Assembly (NCBI GenBank): GCA_034435435.1
Contig: DAOTXN010000036.1
Span: 1-64,000, forward strand
Length of the DNA stretch: 64,000 bases
DNA from: DAOTXN01 sp034435435
GTDB lineage: Bacteria > Chloroflexota > Anaerolineae > S140-20
Direction of reading: 5' to 3'
Shown here: piece by piece, positions 1-9,633 of the stretch
How positions within the stretch are numbered: the first letter of the stretch is position 1
Layout: every line of letters begins with the position of its first letter
Notes under the pieces: generated by a model
What the model was told of the DNA's origin: nothing
The model's input: the letters and a program-made list of their open reading frames with translations, nothing else
The model's database searches: none
Program-made: the position numbers and the translations under genes

Positions 1-80
1 CCCTGTGCAAGTTGTCGTCTCATCTTGACTACGTTGGAGTATTCTGCATCACGACAATCGCGATTTGGCTTGAACAACGA

Positions 81-497
81 TTATGGCGTTTTCTGGAGTG
101 GAAGCAACTCACTATACCGTAATTTCAGATACACGGACACCGGCCTTTTGCTAGAGCCGAAGCAATTGCACGGGGTTTGAATCCTTCTGACCAGGACCGC
201 GACCAGAGCGATGGCAAACAAAGACGACAAGAGAGCGGCTGACGCAAAAGCTATCGTCAGGAAGCGGCCGCCCAAAATGATCAAAATCACAATGGCAAAC
301 TCGCTACTCAGGAAAAAAATAGCGGCAAGTTTGCTCAGCGGTTTTGGCAAAAGGTCAAACCTGGCGACCGTTTGCATAAATTGTGGTATGTCCTGGCACT
401 TGGTAAAGAACGAAGACGTAAAAACAACCCCAATGACTGTGCGGCAAAAAATCAACAGGTAGGATGGCAACAATTTCGGTCCCTCCATTAAGATCAT
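81..497 (-). CDS. MauE/DoxX-like integral membrane protein
   Basis: This encodes 138 residues with three to four hydrophobic segments and a CNCFG motif near residue 110. The combination is typical of MauE/DoxX-related proteins, which are linked to thiol redox or methylamine dehydrogenase maturation in the membrane. The start may be the ATG at 497 or the internal ATG at 488. After CNCFG the protein ends in a polar 24-residue tail, where relatives usually have a last transmembrane helix. The C-terminus may therefore be shortened or altered. No partner gene such as a vitamin K epoxide reductase or thioredoxin is adjacent, so the role is open. Confidence 0.6.
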   Translation of the reverse strand: MILMEGPKLLPSYLLIFCRTVIGVVFTSSFFTKCQDIPQFMQTVARFDLLPKPLSKLAAIFFLSSEFAIVILIILGGRFLTIAFASAALLSSLFAIALVAVLVRRIQTPCNCFGSSKRPVSVYLKLRYSELLPLQKTP

Positions 498-866
498 AGT
501 TGGTGACAGGAATGGAGCAAGGATGTCCTGTGAGGTTTAGTCATTCCCCGATCTTGACACTTGCGTGTAAAAAGGGTTATCGAGATATGTACCATTATAC
601 TGTTTTTTTTTTTTTTTTTGCAACCACAACTAAAGCAAAAATCAATCTACTTGACTTCTTAGCCTGACCGTATTATTATGAACCCCATCAAATCTATCCT
701 GTGTATCTCAAACAAAAGAAGTGCCAAAGCAGAGCGCTGTGCGATGCCATGACGAGTATACCAGACGCGGATACATGAAAAGACTTGCTGTCACATTGAC
801 CGCGACGGGACTATGGTAACCAAGAGGCCGTCGCGAACCCAACGAGCTATCCCGTAGAGATGAATA
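498..866. other. Intergenic region with a 17-T homopolymer
   Basis: This 369-bp gap separates divergent genes and should hold both promoters. A run of 17 T residues spans 603-619. The sequence is more AT-rich than its surroundings. I found no convincing gene, RNA or hairpin in it. Confidence 0.6.
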
Positions 867-3008
867 ATGGAGACGAAATCATTGAGACACGTTGAACCAA
901 GCCCTTCACTTGATCATTGGTCATTGACCGTTGGCCGTTGGCTACTGCTCGCTGTCATTCTACTGGTAGGGGGCTACTTTCGCTTCACGGGCTTAAACTG
1001 GGATGAGGGACAGTGGATTCATCCGGATGAGGGGCACATGCGAATCATTACGTCTGTTATCAAGCTGCCGGATAGCTTTTCGCTCTACTTTGATACGCAC
1101 CACTCCCCCCTGAACTCGCGTAATAGTGGTCAATCATATAGTTACGGTATGCTGCCTCTCTTTCTGACCCGTATGACGGCTGAATGGCTTGATGAGGGTT
1201 GCAAGGCATCGCCTAACGTGTTGAGCGCGGCCGTGGGGTCACTTTTGTTGGGGTCTGAGGATCAGACGTGCCGCCCCGGTACGTTCACCGGTGCCCGCAG
1301 TGCGGAGGTTGGACGGCTGCTGTCAGCGCTAGCCGACCTGGGAACTGTAGCGCTTATCTACCTGATCGGGCGACGGCTGTATGGAGAAACAGTGGGGTTG
1401 CTGGCCGCAGGCTTGGGAGCACTGACTGCCTTTTCCATCCAGCAGGCCCATTTTTTCACTGTGGATAGTACGGCCTGTTTCTTCATCACTCTTACCGCTT
1501 ATTTTTCGGTACGTGCAGGACAATCACCGAAAACCGGTAGTTCATTGTGGCTCGACTTCGGGCTGGCGGGGCTGACCACGGGCCTGGCCATGGCTTGTAA
1601 GATCGACGGAGCGTTTGCGGCACTCTTTGTTGCGCTGGCCGGGGCGTGGTGGTGGTTACAGACTATCCACTCTCAAACCTCTCGCACTGCCTTTTCTGCT
1701 TTACGCTTTCCTCTGTTCCATCTTTTTCTCTCCGGTTTGTTGGCGTTGATTGCTTTCCGAATCGCCGAGCCCTATGCTTTCGAGGGACCTGGTTTGTTTG
1801 GCGTGCGTCCCAGTCCAGAGTGGTTCGAGCGGCTGGGTCAAATCGTCAAAGAGCAAAGTGGCGAGGTAGATTTGCCATCCGGACGGCAATGGACCAACCG
1901 TGCTCCTATCCTGTTTACCTGGATCAACATGGTCATCTGGGGCATGGGAGCGCCATTGGGTCTGGCCGCCTGGACTGGCTGGGCGGTGACAGGTGTGGAG
2001 TTGTTGAGGGGGAGGACCGTTCACCTCATCCTGTGGGCATGGGGGAGTTTGATGTTCTTGTATCAAGCCACCCGCTGGGTCAAGACCATGCGTTACACCC
2101 TACCCCTTTATCCCTTGTTTGTTATCCTGGCTGCCTATGGGTTAATTCGCTTGTGCCGTGCTGAGTCTCACTGGCGTCGCCGTTTAGGATTTAGCCTGAC
2201 GGCTGCCATTCTCATCGGTGCGGCTATGTGGACCTATGCAGTGTTTTCCATCTACCAACGACCCCACACGAGAGTGGCAGCCTCGCGCTGGATTTTCACC
2301 AACATCCCAGAGGGCGTGACCGTGGCAAATGAGCATTGGGACTGGGGGCTACCGCTAAGAGTGGATGGACACGATCCTTTCGCCAGAGATTACCACGGGC
2401 TTGAGATGCAGCACTATAATGAAGATACGCCAGAGAAGCAGGCACAATTGTTTGACTGGCTGGATCAGACGGACTATATTTTCCTGGCCAGCAACCGGCT
2501 CTACGCCTCCATCTCTCGTCTGCCGTCCCGCTATCCACTGACAACAGCTTATTATCGGGCGCTCTTTGCTGGCGAGCTGGGCTTCGAGTTGGTCGCTGAT
2601 TTTACCTCTTACCCAGCCATCGGTCCCTTTCAGTTTCCTGACCAAGAGTTACCTTATCCACTGATGGAAGCGGCCCACGTGCACCAGCGCCAACCGATAA
2701 GCGTGCCTCTACTCCCAGCTGAGGAAGCATTTAGCGTTTATGACCATCCTCGCGTGCTCATCTTTCGTAAAACCTCCACTTATTCCCGCCAGCAGGTGGA
2801 AGAAGTGCTAGGTGGAATTGATGTAGAACACGCGCAGCATGGCCTCACGCCAAAACAAGCGACCGCTGGCCTTTATCTCCTGATGGGCGACTCGAGGCTC
2901 TATGCTAGATTAACAGTCCTTTTCCTCGTTGGATTCCTCGTGCACAAAACTTATCGGAGAGAGGTGGTGCGGCATCAGGAAGAGAAAATGGAACAGCGCG
3001 ACGCTTAG
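867..3008 (+). CDS. GT39/ArnT-like membrane glycosyltransferase
   Basis: The 713-residue protein has an N-terminal transmembrane helix followed by an acidic loop containing HPDEGH. This resembles the catalytic Asp/Glu loop of the polyprenol-phosphate-dependent GT-C family (dolichyl-phosphate-mannose transferase, ArnT). About ten further hydrophobic segments lie between residues 150 and 470, then a soluble domain and a final helix near 690. The family transfers a sugar from a lipid-phosphate donor to protein or glycan on the outer face of the membrane. Donor and acceptor cannot be read from sequence. It stands alone, with lipoproteins downstream. Confidence 0.7.
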   Translation: METKSLRHVEPSPSLDHWSLTVGRWLLLAVILLVGGYFRFTGLNWDEGQWIHPDEGHMRIITSVIKLPDSFSLYFDTHHSPLNSRNSGQSYSYGMLPLFLTRMTAEWLDEGCKASPNVLSAAVGSLLLGSEDQTCRPGTFTGARSAEVGRLLSALADLGTVALIYLIGRRLYGETVGLLAAGLGALTAFSIQQAHFFTVDSTACFFITLTAYFSVRAGQSPKTGSSLWLDFGLAGLTTGLAMACKIDGAFAALFVALAGAWWWLQTIHSQTSRTAFSALRFPLFHLFLSGLLALIAFRIAEPYAFEGPGLFGVRPSPEWFERLGQIVKEQSGEVDLPSGRQWTNRAPILFTWINMVIWGMGAPLGLAAWTGWAVTGVELLRGRTVHLILWAWGSLMFLYQATRWVKTMRYTLPLYPLFVILAAYGLIRLCRAESHWRRRLGFSLTAAILIGAAMWTYAVFSIYQRPHTRVAASRWIFTNIPEGVTVANEHWDWGLPLRVDGHDPFARDYHGLEMQHYNEDTPEKQAQLFDWLDQTDYIFLASNRLYASISRLPSRYPLTTAYYRALFAGELGFELVADFTSYPAIGPFQFPDQELPYPLMEAAHVHQRQPISVPLLPAEEAFSVYDHPRVLIFRKTSTYSRQQVEEVLGGIDVEHAQHGLTPKQATAGLYLLMGDSRLYARLTVLFLVGFLVHKTYRREVVRHQEEKMEQRDA

Positions 3009-3261
3009 CCCCCCACAGTGCTTCAGCACTCATTCGCAAAAGACTTGTTCCGCATAGCCCCGCACGCTCAGAGTGATGGGCAAAAGCACGAAGGCAAGTG
3101 GCCCGGTCAGAGACATCGTGAGCCTCTGCCAAACGGCCGGCCACAGCGGCGGAGGCCTTTCTGACATAAAGCTTCCACAGCGTCTCTACCATTTCTCCAC
3201 AATATCTCCACATTTTTCGAGTACGATGACGCCAAGATCGAATAGACAAAGGAAAAGCGAG

Positions 3262-4692
3262 ATGAGAAAACGTCTGGTGAGTCTATCTATTATGCTGCTG
3301 GTTTCCGCCTGTGGCAGCGCCAAAACGACCGAAACAAAAGCGTCAATTGCGAGCCAGGCCGCCCAGGTCGCCAACACGCCAGCGATAGCCAGCTTGACCG
3401 ACCCGGCCCAAACGCCCCAGGCGGTCGCAGAAGCAACCGCCAGCACGGAAGCGCAAGCGCCTGACCCACCGGACGCCACGACGGTCAGCTACCCCATCGT
3501 GGACACCGGCCAGGCCGCGTGCTACGCCGACAGCAATGCCATCACCTGCCCGGCGGCCGGCGCGGCCTTTTACGGCCAGGACGCCCAATTTGCCGGCAAC
3601 CAGCCCAGCTATACGCTCAGCGCGGACGGGTTGACCGTTTACGACAACGTCACCGGGCTGACCTGGACGCAGAGTCCGGACCTCGATGGCGACGGCGACA
3701 TCGACGCCGACGACAAGCTCACGTTTGCGCAAGCCCAGGCTTATCCCGACACGCTCAACTCCCAGGCCTACGGCGGCTACACCGACTGGCGGCTGCCAAC
3801 GATCAAGGAGCTTTACTCGCTGATCGATTTTCGCGGCGGGGACCCCAGCAGCTATTCAGGCAGCGACGCCTCTGCTCTGGTTCCATTCATCGACGCAGAC
3901 TATTTTGCCTTTGGCTACGGCGACGCCGCCGCCGGCGAGCGGATCATCGACGCTCAGTACTGGTCGAGCACACAGTACGCCGCCGACACGCCGGATGACA
4001 AGGTTTTCGGCGTGAACTTTGCCGATGGACGCATCAAAGGCTACCCGAGCACCCTGGCGGGTGGCGGGCCCTTTGCCGCCTACGTCCGCTTTGTTCGCAG
4101 CGACGCCGATTACGGCGTCAACCAGTTCGCCGACAATGGCGACGGCGCTATTACTGATGTCGCCACGGGCCTGATGTGGACGCAAGCCGACAGCGGCGCA
4201 GGCTTGAGCTGGGAAGAGGCGCTGGCCTGGGTCCAGACCATGAACTCTCAGAATTACCTGGGCTACAGCGATTGGCGCCTGCCGAACGCCAAGGAATTGC
4301 AGAGCATTGTGGATTACAGTCGTTCTCCCGATACGACCGGTTCCGCGGCCATTGACCTGCTCTTTACCAGCACCCCGATCATCAATGAAGCCGGCCAGGC
4401 CGATTATCCTTTCTATTGGGCGTCAACCACGCATGCCTCTTGGGACGCTCGTGGCATGTATGGGGCCTACGTCGCATTCGGCCGGGCGCTGGGTTACATG
4501 AACGGCGCATGGATCGACGTTCATGGCGCCGGCGCTCAGCGCAGCGATCCCAAAGAGGGCGACCCCGCCGACTGGCCTTATGGTCACGGACCTCAAGGGG
4601 ATGCGATCCGCATCCATAATTATGTTCGATTGGTTCGAGGCGGAAATGGGGCGACGAATCGCCAAGTATATTTGCCACTGGTCACGCTCTGA
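3262..4692 (+). CDS. Lipoprotein with two Lcl/DUF1566 domains
   Basis: The start is the ATG at 3262, which follows a purine-rich ribosome site and opens a lipoprotein signal peptide ending in SACGSAK, with Cys as the lipidation site. A Thr/Ala/Gln-rich linker leads into two tandem repeats of the Lcl (DUF1566) fold. Each repeat shows GLTWTQ or GLMWTQ followed by DWRLPTIKEL or DWRLPNAKEL. A calcium-like DGDGDIDADDK loop lies in the first. Such domains occur in surface and adhesion proteins. The first 63 nt of the mature leader are almost identical to the next gene. Confidence 0.8.
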   Translation: MRKRLVSLSIMLLVSACGSAKTTETKASIASQAAQVANTPAIASLTDPAQTPQAVAEATASTEAQAPDPPDATTVSYPIVDTGQAACYADSNAITCPAAGAAFYGQDAQFAGNQPSYTLSADGLTVYDNVTGLTWTQSPDLDGDGDIDADDKLTFAQAQAYPDTLNSQAYGGYTDWRLPTIKELYSLIDFRGGDPSSYSGSDASALVPFIDADYFAFGYGDAAAGERIIDAQYWSSTQYAADTPDDKVFGVNFADGRIKGYPSTLAGGGPFAAYVRFVRSDADYGVNQFADNGDGAITDVATGLMWTQADSGAGLSWEEALAWVQTMNSQNYLGYSDWRLPNAKELQSIVDYSRSPDTTGSAAIDLLFTSTPIINEAGQADYPFYWASTTHASWDARGMYGAYVAFGRALGYMNGAWIDVHGAGAQRSDPKEGDPADWPYGHGPQGDAIRIHNYVRLVRGGNGATNRQVYLPLVTL

Positions 4693-4754
4693 TGTCCAAG
4701 GGCGACGCTGAAAATGGTCAACACGATACGAGCAAAAGTCAGAGGAAAAGAAAG

Positions 4755-5822
4755 ATGGGAAAATATCTGGTTGGTTTATCCATCATTGTGGCGCTGGTTT
4801 CCGCCTGTGGCAGCGCCAAAACGACCAAAACACAAGCGTCAATAGGGAGCCAGGCCCAGGCCACTCAGGTCATCATCTCGCCGGCGCCGGCCCAGGCGAC
4901 CGGCCCGACTCAAACGCCCCAGGCGGGTGAGGAAGCAAGCGCCGGCCCCAATCCACCGGCTGCCACGCGCACGCCTTACCCGACCCAGACCCTCTATCCG
5001 ACGTACACGCCGCGGCCCACAAACACGCCGGTAGCCACAGCGACACCCACACCGACGAGCGAAGAGACGACGTCGCCGGCAGAGACGCCCGCAGCGACTT
5101 CCGCTCTCGCGCCGGCTCAAACGCTGCCGGTAAAATCAGCTACAGCTTTAACCGTGGAGCTGACGCGCATCCCGGATCCCGATCCTGCCCCGCCGCTCAC
5201 CATCCTGGTCAGCGCAGTCCGCATTGCCCAAAACGGCTACTACCGGGTGACAGGAACGATCCGCAACGATAGCTCTGAAACTTATGGAGGCATTGGCGTG
5301 ATCGCCACGTTCTACGAAGAGGAAAAACCCTGTACCGAACGTCAGGTCACCCGGCGAAAACCGGACGGGACCGAAGAAACCGTCGCCGAACAGGTGTGCG
5401 ATTACAACTGGCACGGCCCGGTCAAAGTGTACGCCGCGTGCGCGTTGCTGGAGCCGGGCGCGGAATGCCCGTTCAGCCTCGAAATCTACGCGGAGGATTA
5501 CGTGTCGTACATGTTGCACCCGGAGGGCGCCCCGGTCGCGTACAGCCAACCGGCAAACCTTGCTTTGAGCCATCTGAATGTGTACAATAACGGCCTCGGT
5601 TACGTGCGCGTCACGGGCAGCGTGACCAACGCCAATTCCTTCACTGTCAGAAACGCCAAGATCACCGGGACACTGTTGGACGCAGCGGGCCAAATCGCCA
5701 GCCTGGCGTCCATCGCTGTGCCGGGCGAACTCGCGCCGGGAGCCAGCGCGTCGTTTGATTTGCGCATCGAGTACGAACCCTATGCCAGCTATCAGTTATC
5801 CGCCCAGGCCATCCAAAAGTAA
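4755..5822 (+). CDS. Lipoprotein with two FxLYD-like domains
   Basis: The start is the ATG at 4755, just after a GAGGAAAAG stretch. It encodes a signal peptide with the SACGSAK lipobox region, then a Pro/Thr-rich stalk of about 100 residues. Two beta-sandwich repeats follow, near 150-250 and 270-350. Each has the pattern YYRVTGTIRN or YVRVTGSVTN followed by a description of a changed partner, as in the FxLYD/DUF3426 family. It is probably an envelope-anchored binding or structural protein. It lies 62 bp behind the Lcl lipoprotein and may be in the same operon. Confidence 0.7.
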   Translation: MGKYLVGLSIIVALVSACGSAKTTKTQASIGSQAQATQVIISPAPAQATGPTQTPQAGEEASAGPNPPAATRTPYPTQTLYPTYTPRPTNTPVATATPTPTSEETTSPAETPAATSALAPAQTLPVKSATALTVELTRIPDPDPAPPLTILVSAVRIAQNGYYRVTGTIRNDSSETYGGIGVIATFYEEEKPCTERQVTRRKPDGTEETVAEQVCDYNWHGPVKVYAACALLEPGAECPFSLEIYAEDYVSYMLHPEGAPVAYSQPANLALSHLNVYNNGLGYVRVTGSVTNANSFTVRNAKITGTLLDAAGQIASLASIAVPGELAPGASASFDLRIEYEPYASYQLSAQAIQK

Positions 5823-5853
5823 GGCTGTCCAGCGCCGACGTCGAGGATTTGGC

Positions 5854-6852
5854 ATGAACATGTTGATCGTCGCTGCCATCATGGGCTGGCCGCCGTCCAG
5901 TACTCCGAGCAGAACCAGATTCTGCCAGCCGAAACGCCGGACCCGTCGCCGACGCTCGTCTCCCTGGCTGCGGCTCTCATCGTCGTGACTTTGCACCCGA
6001 CGCCCACGAGCACTTCGCCGCAGACCGCTTTGCCCTTTACACCGACGGCGCTGCCCACCTTTAGCGCCACACCCACGCAAGCGCCGGCACCCGCGTCTAC
6101 ACCCATCGTCACCACGTCCTGGCCGATCACCCAGGTGCTGGGCTTTTCAACCCTCGGGTGGCCCATCACTGCCTATCCATTCGGGGACGGACCCGTGCGC
6201 ATGGCCTTCGTCGGCGGCATTCACGGGGGCTACGAGTGGAACACCATCCTCCTGGCCTACGAGGCCATTGATTATTACACCGCGCACCCGCAGCACATCA
6301 GCGCCACGGTCAGCCTCTACGTCGTACCCGCAGCCAATCCCGACGGGCAGGTGCGCGTCGTGGGCCACGCGGGGCGTTTCACGGCTGCCGAGGCGCTCAC
6401 CGACACGGTTCCGGGGCGCTTTAACGGCAACGGGGTAGACCTGAACCGCAATTGGGGCCAGAACTGGGATGTCGTCGGATTTTGGGGCAATCAGCAAGTC
6501 AGCACCGGGGACGCGCCGTTTTCAGAAGTCGAAACGCAGATCTTGGCTGCGCAGTATGGATGCTGTCGTGTTCTGGCACAGCGCCAGTCCTGGAGTGTAC
6601 GTGGCCTTTTGCGACGACGTGTATCCGCCGTCGCAGGCGCTGGCCGCCGTGTATGCCCAGGCCGCGCAATATCCTGCCTACGAGGGCTTTTACGATTATG
6701 CTATCACCGGCGAAGCGACCGATTGGCTGGCCTGCGCGGGTGTGCCCGCCATCGCCGTGGAGCTAACCAATCATAGCGACACCGACCGGGCGCAAAACCT
6801 GGCCGCTGTGCAGGCCGTGATCGCTGCGTACAGCGACGCTGGAGGGCCGTGA
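5854..6852 (+). pseudogene. M14 zinc carboxypeptidase, two frameshifts
   Basis: Reading starts at ATG 5854 with a short hydrophobic leader. It must shift frame near 5885 (one base missing) and again near 6557 (one base extra) to give a continuous secreted peptidase. The middle frame holds a Thr/Pro linker, the zinc region GGIHGGYEWNT, and DLNRNW, the substrate-binding Asn-Arg. The last frame supplies FWHS (third zinc ligand) and AVELTNH (catalytic Glu). All key residues survive and the two shifts compensate, so either assembly errors or a recent pseudogene could explain it. The His-to-Glu spacing (HGGYE) is one residue longer than in classical HxxE. Confidence 0.65.
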
Positions 6853-6863
6853 GGTCCGCCGAA

Positions 6864-6944
6864 TCAGATGATGGCGTCGTTCACCCCGGCCAGTTGGCGC
6901 AGAATCTCTAACTGTCCGACGTGGTAGGTCTTGCGCCGCTGTAT
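6864..6944 (-). pseudogene. 3' remnant of a DinB-like gene
   Basis: On the minus strand a short open stretch ends in KTYHVGQLEILRQLAG followed by a stop at 6864-6866. This is the characteristic C-terminal helix of DinB/YfiT-type four-helix metal proteins, including the metal-ligand His of HxGQ. Nothing upstream continues the domain, so only about 27 codons remain. Confidence 0.45.
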
Positions 6945-6999
6945 AAAACGGCAACCGAAAAAAACACACTTTTCACTGCGACAGCGTGACATCCGTCAC

Positions 7000-7028
7000 T
7001 TGACCAGAACCCCCGCCCACGCTACAAT
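7000..7028 (+). promoter_or_regulatory. Sigma-70-type promoter
   Basis: TTGACC (7000-7005) and TACAAT (7023-7028) are separated by exactly 17 nt, about 65 nt before the start codon at 7095. TCCAATATCC-type repeats lie in the leader, and AGGAGG at 7083-7088 is the ribosome site. Confidence 0.7.
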
Positions 7029-7094
7029 TCGATCAACGCACAAAGCTCCAATATCCGATCTCCAATATCCAAATTTCTCAATAGGAGGACCTTG

Positions 7095-8363
7095 ATGACC
7101 CACGATCTGCGGAACCGGCTCAAAATCTCTCAAGCTCGTCTGGACGAAGTGAACGCGCTGCTGCTCGACCCCGACAGCCGCGTGGTCAACGATCTGCTGG
7201 CCGTCGTCGAAAAGCACGGCGGCGTGCAGGAGATTAACCACAAAGCGACCGAGGCCCGTAGCCTGCCCAATCTGCTGGGCCGCCTCAAAGCCAGCGGCTC
7301 GCCCTACCTGGCCGACCTGGAATGGCTGGCCGAGCAACGCGACCAGGGCGTGTTCATCTCCGTGGCCGACTATCGCCGCAAGGTGCTTGGCCCCAAAGCC
7401 GACGGGATGACCTTCAAAGACGAGCTCGCCGTCACGCTCGAGATCAGCGCGCTGCAATACTTTCCCTGGCTCATCACCCAGGCCAAGCAAGCCATCGCCA
7501 ACGGCGAGCTGATGCCGGGGCGTTTTATCCGCGTGCGCAAGATGAAAGAGCAAGAGGCCGACAACGGCGACATCTTGGCCGTGGCTGCGGCCATGCAGAT
7601 CGTCGGCGCCAGCTACGTCGAGACGCTGGACACCAAAGGCGCCGACGGCTCCAACGTGCACCTGGGCGGCCCGGCCACCATCACCGGCTATTTCGGCGGC
7701 ATCGGCCAACCCAACACCTACGCCCTCAAGTGGCTAGACGAATTCCTCTACTATTACACCACCTACGGCGTCAAGCAAGTGCTCAACATCAACCCCGGCA
7801 CGGTGCTGTTGGGCTACCTGCTGCACAAGCTGGGCGTGGACATCGAGTTCAAAATTTCAGTGTTCATGGGCAACGACAATCCCTACGCCGCGCTGTGGAC
7901 CCTCATCGGCGCGCGGCTGTTCGCCCGTGACGACGGCAGCACCTCGCTCATCGGTTTTAACTGGAGCAACTCGGTGAACAACGAGACCATCGAGATCACC
8001 GCCGAGGTGCGCCGGGCGTTGGGGCTGGAAGACGTGGTGCGCTTTGAGCACCACATCACCGAGACCTACAAGAGCATCGTGCGCCAACCCTACGACCGCA
8101 CCGCCGAACTGGTCGAGTTGGCGGCCAGTGTGCCCAACATCTCGGCCAAGCACGAAGGCGGCAATCCCGAACTGGACTCGACCCGCGAACACCCGTCCGA
8201 CATTCTCGACTATTTCCGAGACAAAACTGAGGTGCTCGAATCGGGCGACTGGGCCAACCTGGAGCGCAACTACCTGGACAAGCATGCTGCGGTCAATCGC
8301 ACCGCCTGGGCGCTGACCGAGAACGGGCTGTCGTTTGTGGCAGCGCGTAATTTGCATCGGTGA
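7095..8363 (+). CDS. Conserved protein of unknown function
   Basis: The 422-residue soluble protein starts at ATG 7095, seven bases after a perfect AGGAGG. I do not recognise the family. Visible features are a helical N-terminal third, a Gly/Asn-rich centre (LGGPATITGYFGGIGQPNT) and the segments LNINPGTVLLGYLL, FMGNDNPYAALW and FNWSNSVNNETIE. These suggest a ligand-binding alpha/beta enzyme domain, possibly a barrel. It has its own strong promoter. It is translationally coupled through a GTGA overlap to the lipoprotein-like gene downstream, so the two probably work together. Confidence 0.6.
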   Translation: MTHDLRNRLKISQARLDEVNALLLDPDSRVVNDLLAVVEKHGGVQEINHKATEARSLPNLLGRLKASGSPYLADLEWLAEQRDQGVFISVADYRRKVLGPKADGMTFKDELAVTLEISALQYFPWLITQAKQAIANGELMPGRFIRVRKMKEQEADNGDILAVAAAMQIVGASYVETLDTKGADGSNVHLGGPATITGYFGGIGQPNTYALKWLDEFLYYYTTYGVKQVLNINPGTVLLGYLLHKLGVDIEFKISVFMGNDNPYAALWTLIGARLFARDDGSTSLIGFNWSNSVNNETIEITAEVRRALGLEDVVRFEHHITETYKSIVRQPYDRTAELVELAASVPNISAKHEGGNPELDSTREHPSDILDYFRDKTEVLESGDWANLERNYLDKHAAVNRTAWALTENGLSFVAARNLHR

Positions 8364-9172
8364 CCAAGGACCCCTTTGGGCGACGAAGGACGAAAGCGCT
8401 TTGTCTCGTGCTGTTGGCTTGTTCGCTGACAAATGGAGCCGTCGGTTGCCGTTCCGGCGGGGTGACGGTGCGCTCATGGGACGACGCCGTCGCGTATGCC
8501 CAGGACGAGCTGGCAAAAGCGGGTGATCTGGAGGGGCGGCTGGAAGGCTATGCCGAGACGGCCGCCCGTCTCAGCGCCCAGATCGACGTGGTGGAGCAGT
8601 CCCGTCCGGCGTTGGACGCGATCCAAAAATTGCGCGGCGTGAACGTGCCGCTGGTCGGGGATGGCTGGCAGATTTTACTGGCGTTGCTCAGCCTGGCGAC
8701 GGTGGACGGCGCGAAAATCCTCGCCAGACTGGAAGAGGTTCTGCGGGCGCTGGCCGAGCTGAAGGAAAGCCTTGACAACCTGAACGGTCTGACGGATACT
8801 GCCGATGCGCTGCGCGCCTTTCGCAACGAGCCGACGCCGCGCACACTGGCCGCCGCCGCAGACGCGAGCGCCACGGCGACGCCGGCGTTGAGTCGGCTCC
8901 AGTCCGACCTGAGCCGGGTGCTCAAGCCGCTCAAAGACGTGGCCGGCAACTTGAGCGGACTGGTCAAAGGGCTGCAAAGCGCTGCCGATGCCCACATCCC
9001 GCTCGTCTCAGACGCGGCTCGCACCGCCGCCGAGCGCATCGGGCCTATCGAAGGGCCGCTCGTAGACCTGCGCGACGGCTTGGAGCAACTGCACCTCAAC
9101 ATCCAAGCCGACATGAAAACATTGGAAGACATTCAGGAGGTTACTCATCGGGCGCAACAACTCGGAGATTAA
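8360..9172 (+). CDS. Putative helical lipoprotein
   Basis: The GTG start at 8360 overlaps the previous stop codon (GTGA), which supports both this start and coupling. The N-terminus has arginines, a hydrophobic stretch and a possible lipobox ending GAVGC near residue 30. The rest of the 270 residues is almost entirely amphipathic helix rich in Ala, Leu, Asp and Glu. Heptad-like LEEVLRALAELKESLDNL segments suggest a coiled coil. No enzyme motif is visible. It may act as an envelope scaffold or sensor for the upstream unknown protein. Confidence 0.6.
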   Translation: MTKDPFGRRRTKALCLVLLACSLTNGAVGCRSGGVTVRSWDDAVAYAQDELAKAGDLEGRLEGYAETAARLSAQIDVVEQSRPALDAIQKLRGVNVPLVGDGWQILLALLSLATVDGAKILARLEEVLRALAELKESLDNLNGLTDTADALRAFRNEPTPRTLAAAADASATATPALSRLQSDLSRVLKPLKDVAGNLSGLVKGLQSAADAHIPLVSDAARTAAERIGPIEGPLVDLRDGLEQLHLNIQADMKTLEDIQEVTHRAQQLGD

Positions 9173-9224
9173 TTTAGGTAGAGTAACACCACACTGCATC
9201 ACCGCATGATATGGAGGATCACGC

Positions 9225-9590
9225 ATGAACATCAAAAAAACAGCACCGTTGATACTGTTCCTAATCTGCGCTTCCCTTGCCGCCTGTGGCTCTAAAGAAA
9301 AGCCTGACACGTCGAAAAAACTTGCCACACTGACCCTGGAGCGCGACGCTCCGTTTGTGGAACAGGCGTATGATGCAGACGGCGACCCAGTCATAAAACA
9401 GGTCGGAAGCGTGCCCAAAGGGGCTACGTGCAGCTTTGACGGCAAGAGCGTATGGGAAGGCTCTGATCAAGGTCTGTACGCGGCGGTTCAAGATTGCACC
9501 TTGAACGGCGTAAATCACGGCAGTGGAGCGGTCAGCATTGAGCGGTTTGTCGAGACCGACGAATTGCGCAAGCTTTTTAAACGAGACTGA
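9225..9590 (+). CDS. Small lipoprotein, 121 aa
   Basis: It starts at ATG 9225 after a GGAGG ribosome site. The signal peptide has lysines, a hydrophobic core and a clear lipobox, SLAACGS. The mature 100 residues carry two further cysteines, at GATCSF and VQDCTL, that could form a disulfide. The short beta-rich segment (DQGLYAAVQDC) resembles small SH3-like or hypothetical envelope domains, but I cannot name a family. It stands 52 bp after the previous gene. Confidence 0.6.
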   Translation: MNIKKTAPLILFLICASLAACGSKEKPDTSKKLATLTLERDAPFVEQAYDADGDPVIKQVGSVPKGATCSFDGKSVWEGSDQGLYAAVQDCTLNGVNHGSGAVSIERFVETDELRKLFKRD

Positions 9591-9633
9591 GCATGCTGGC
9601 TCGCGGTAGAGCATGACGACAGGAATAGCAACC

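Noticed and set aside
603..619. 17-T run as a phase-variation switch
   Set aside because: It lies far from both start codons and outside any coding region. Sequencing slippage is a simpler explanation for its length.
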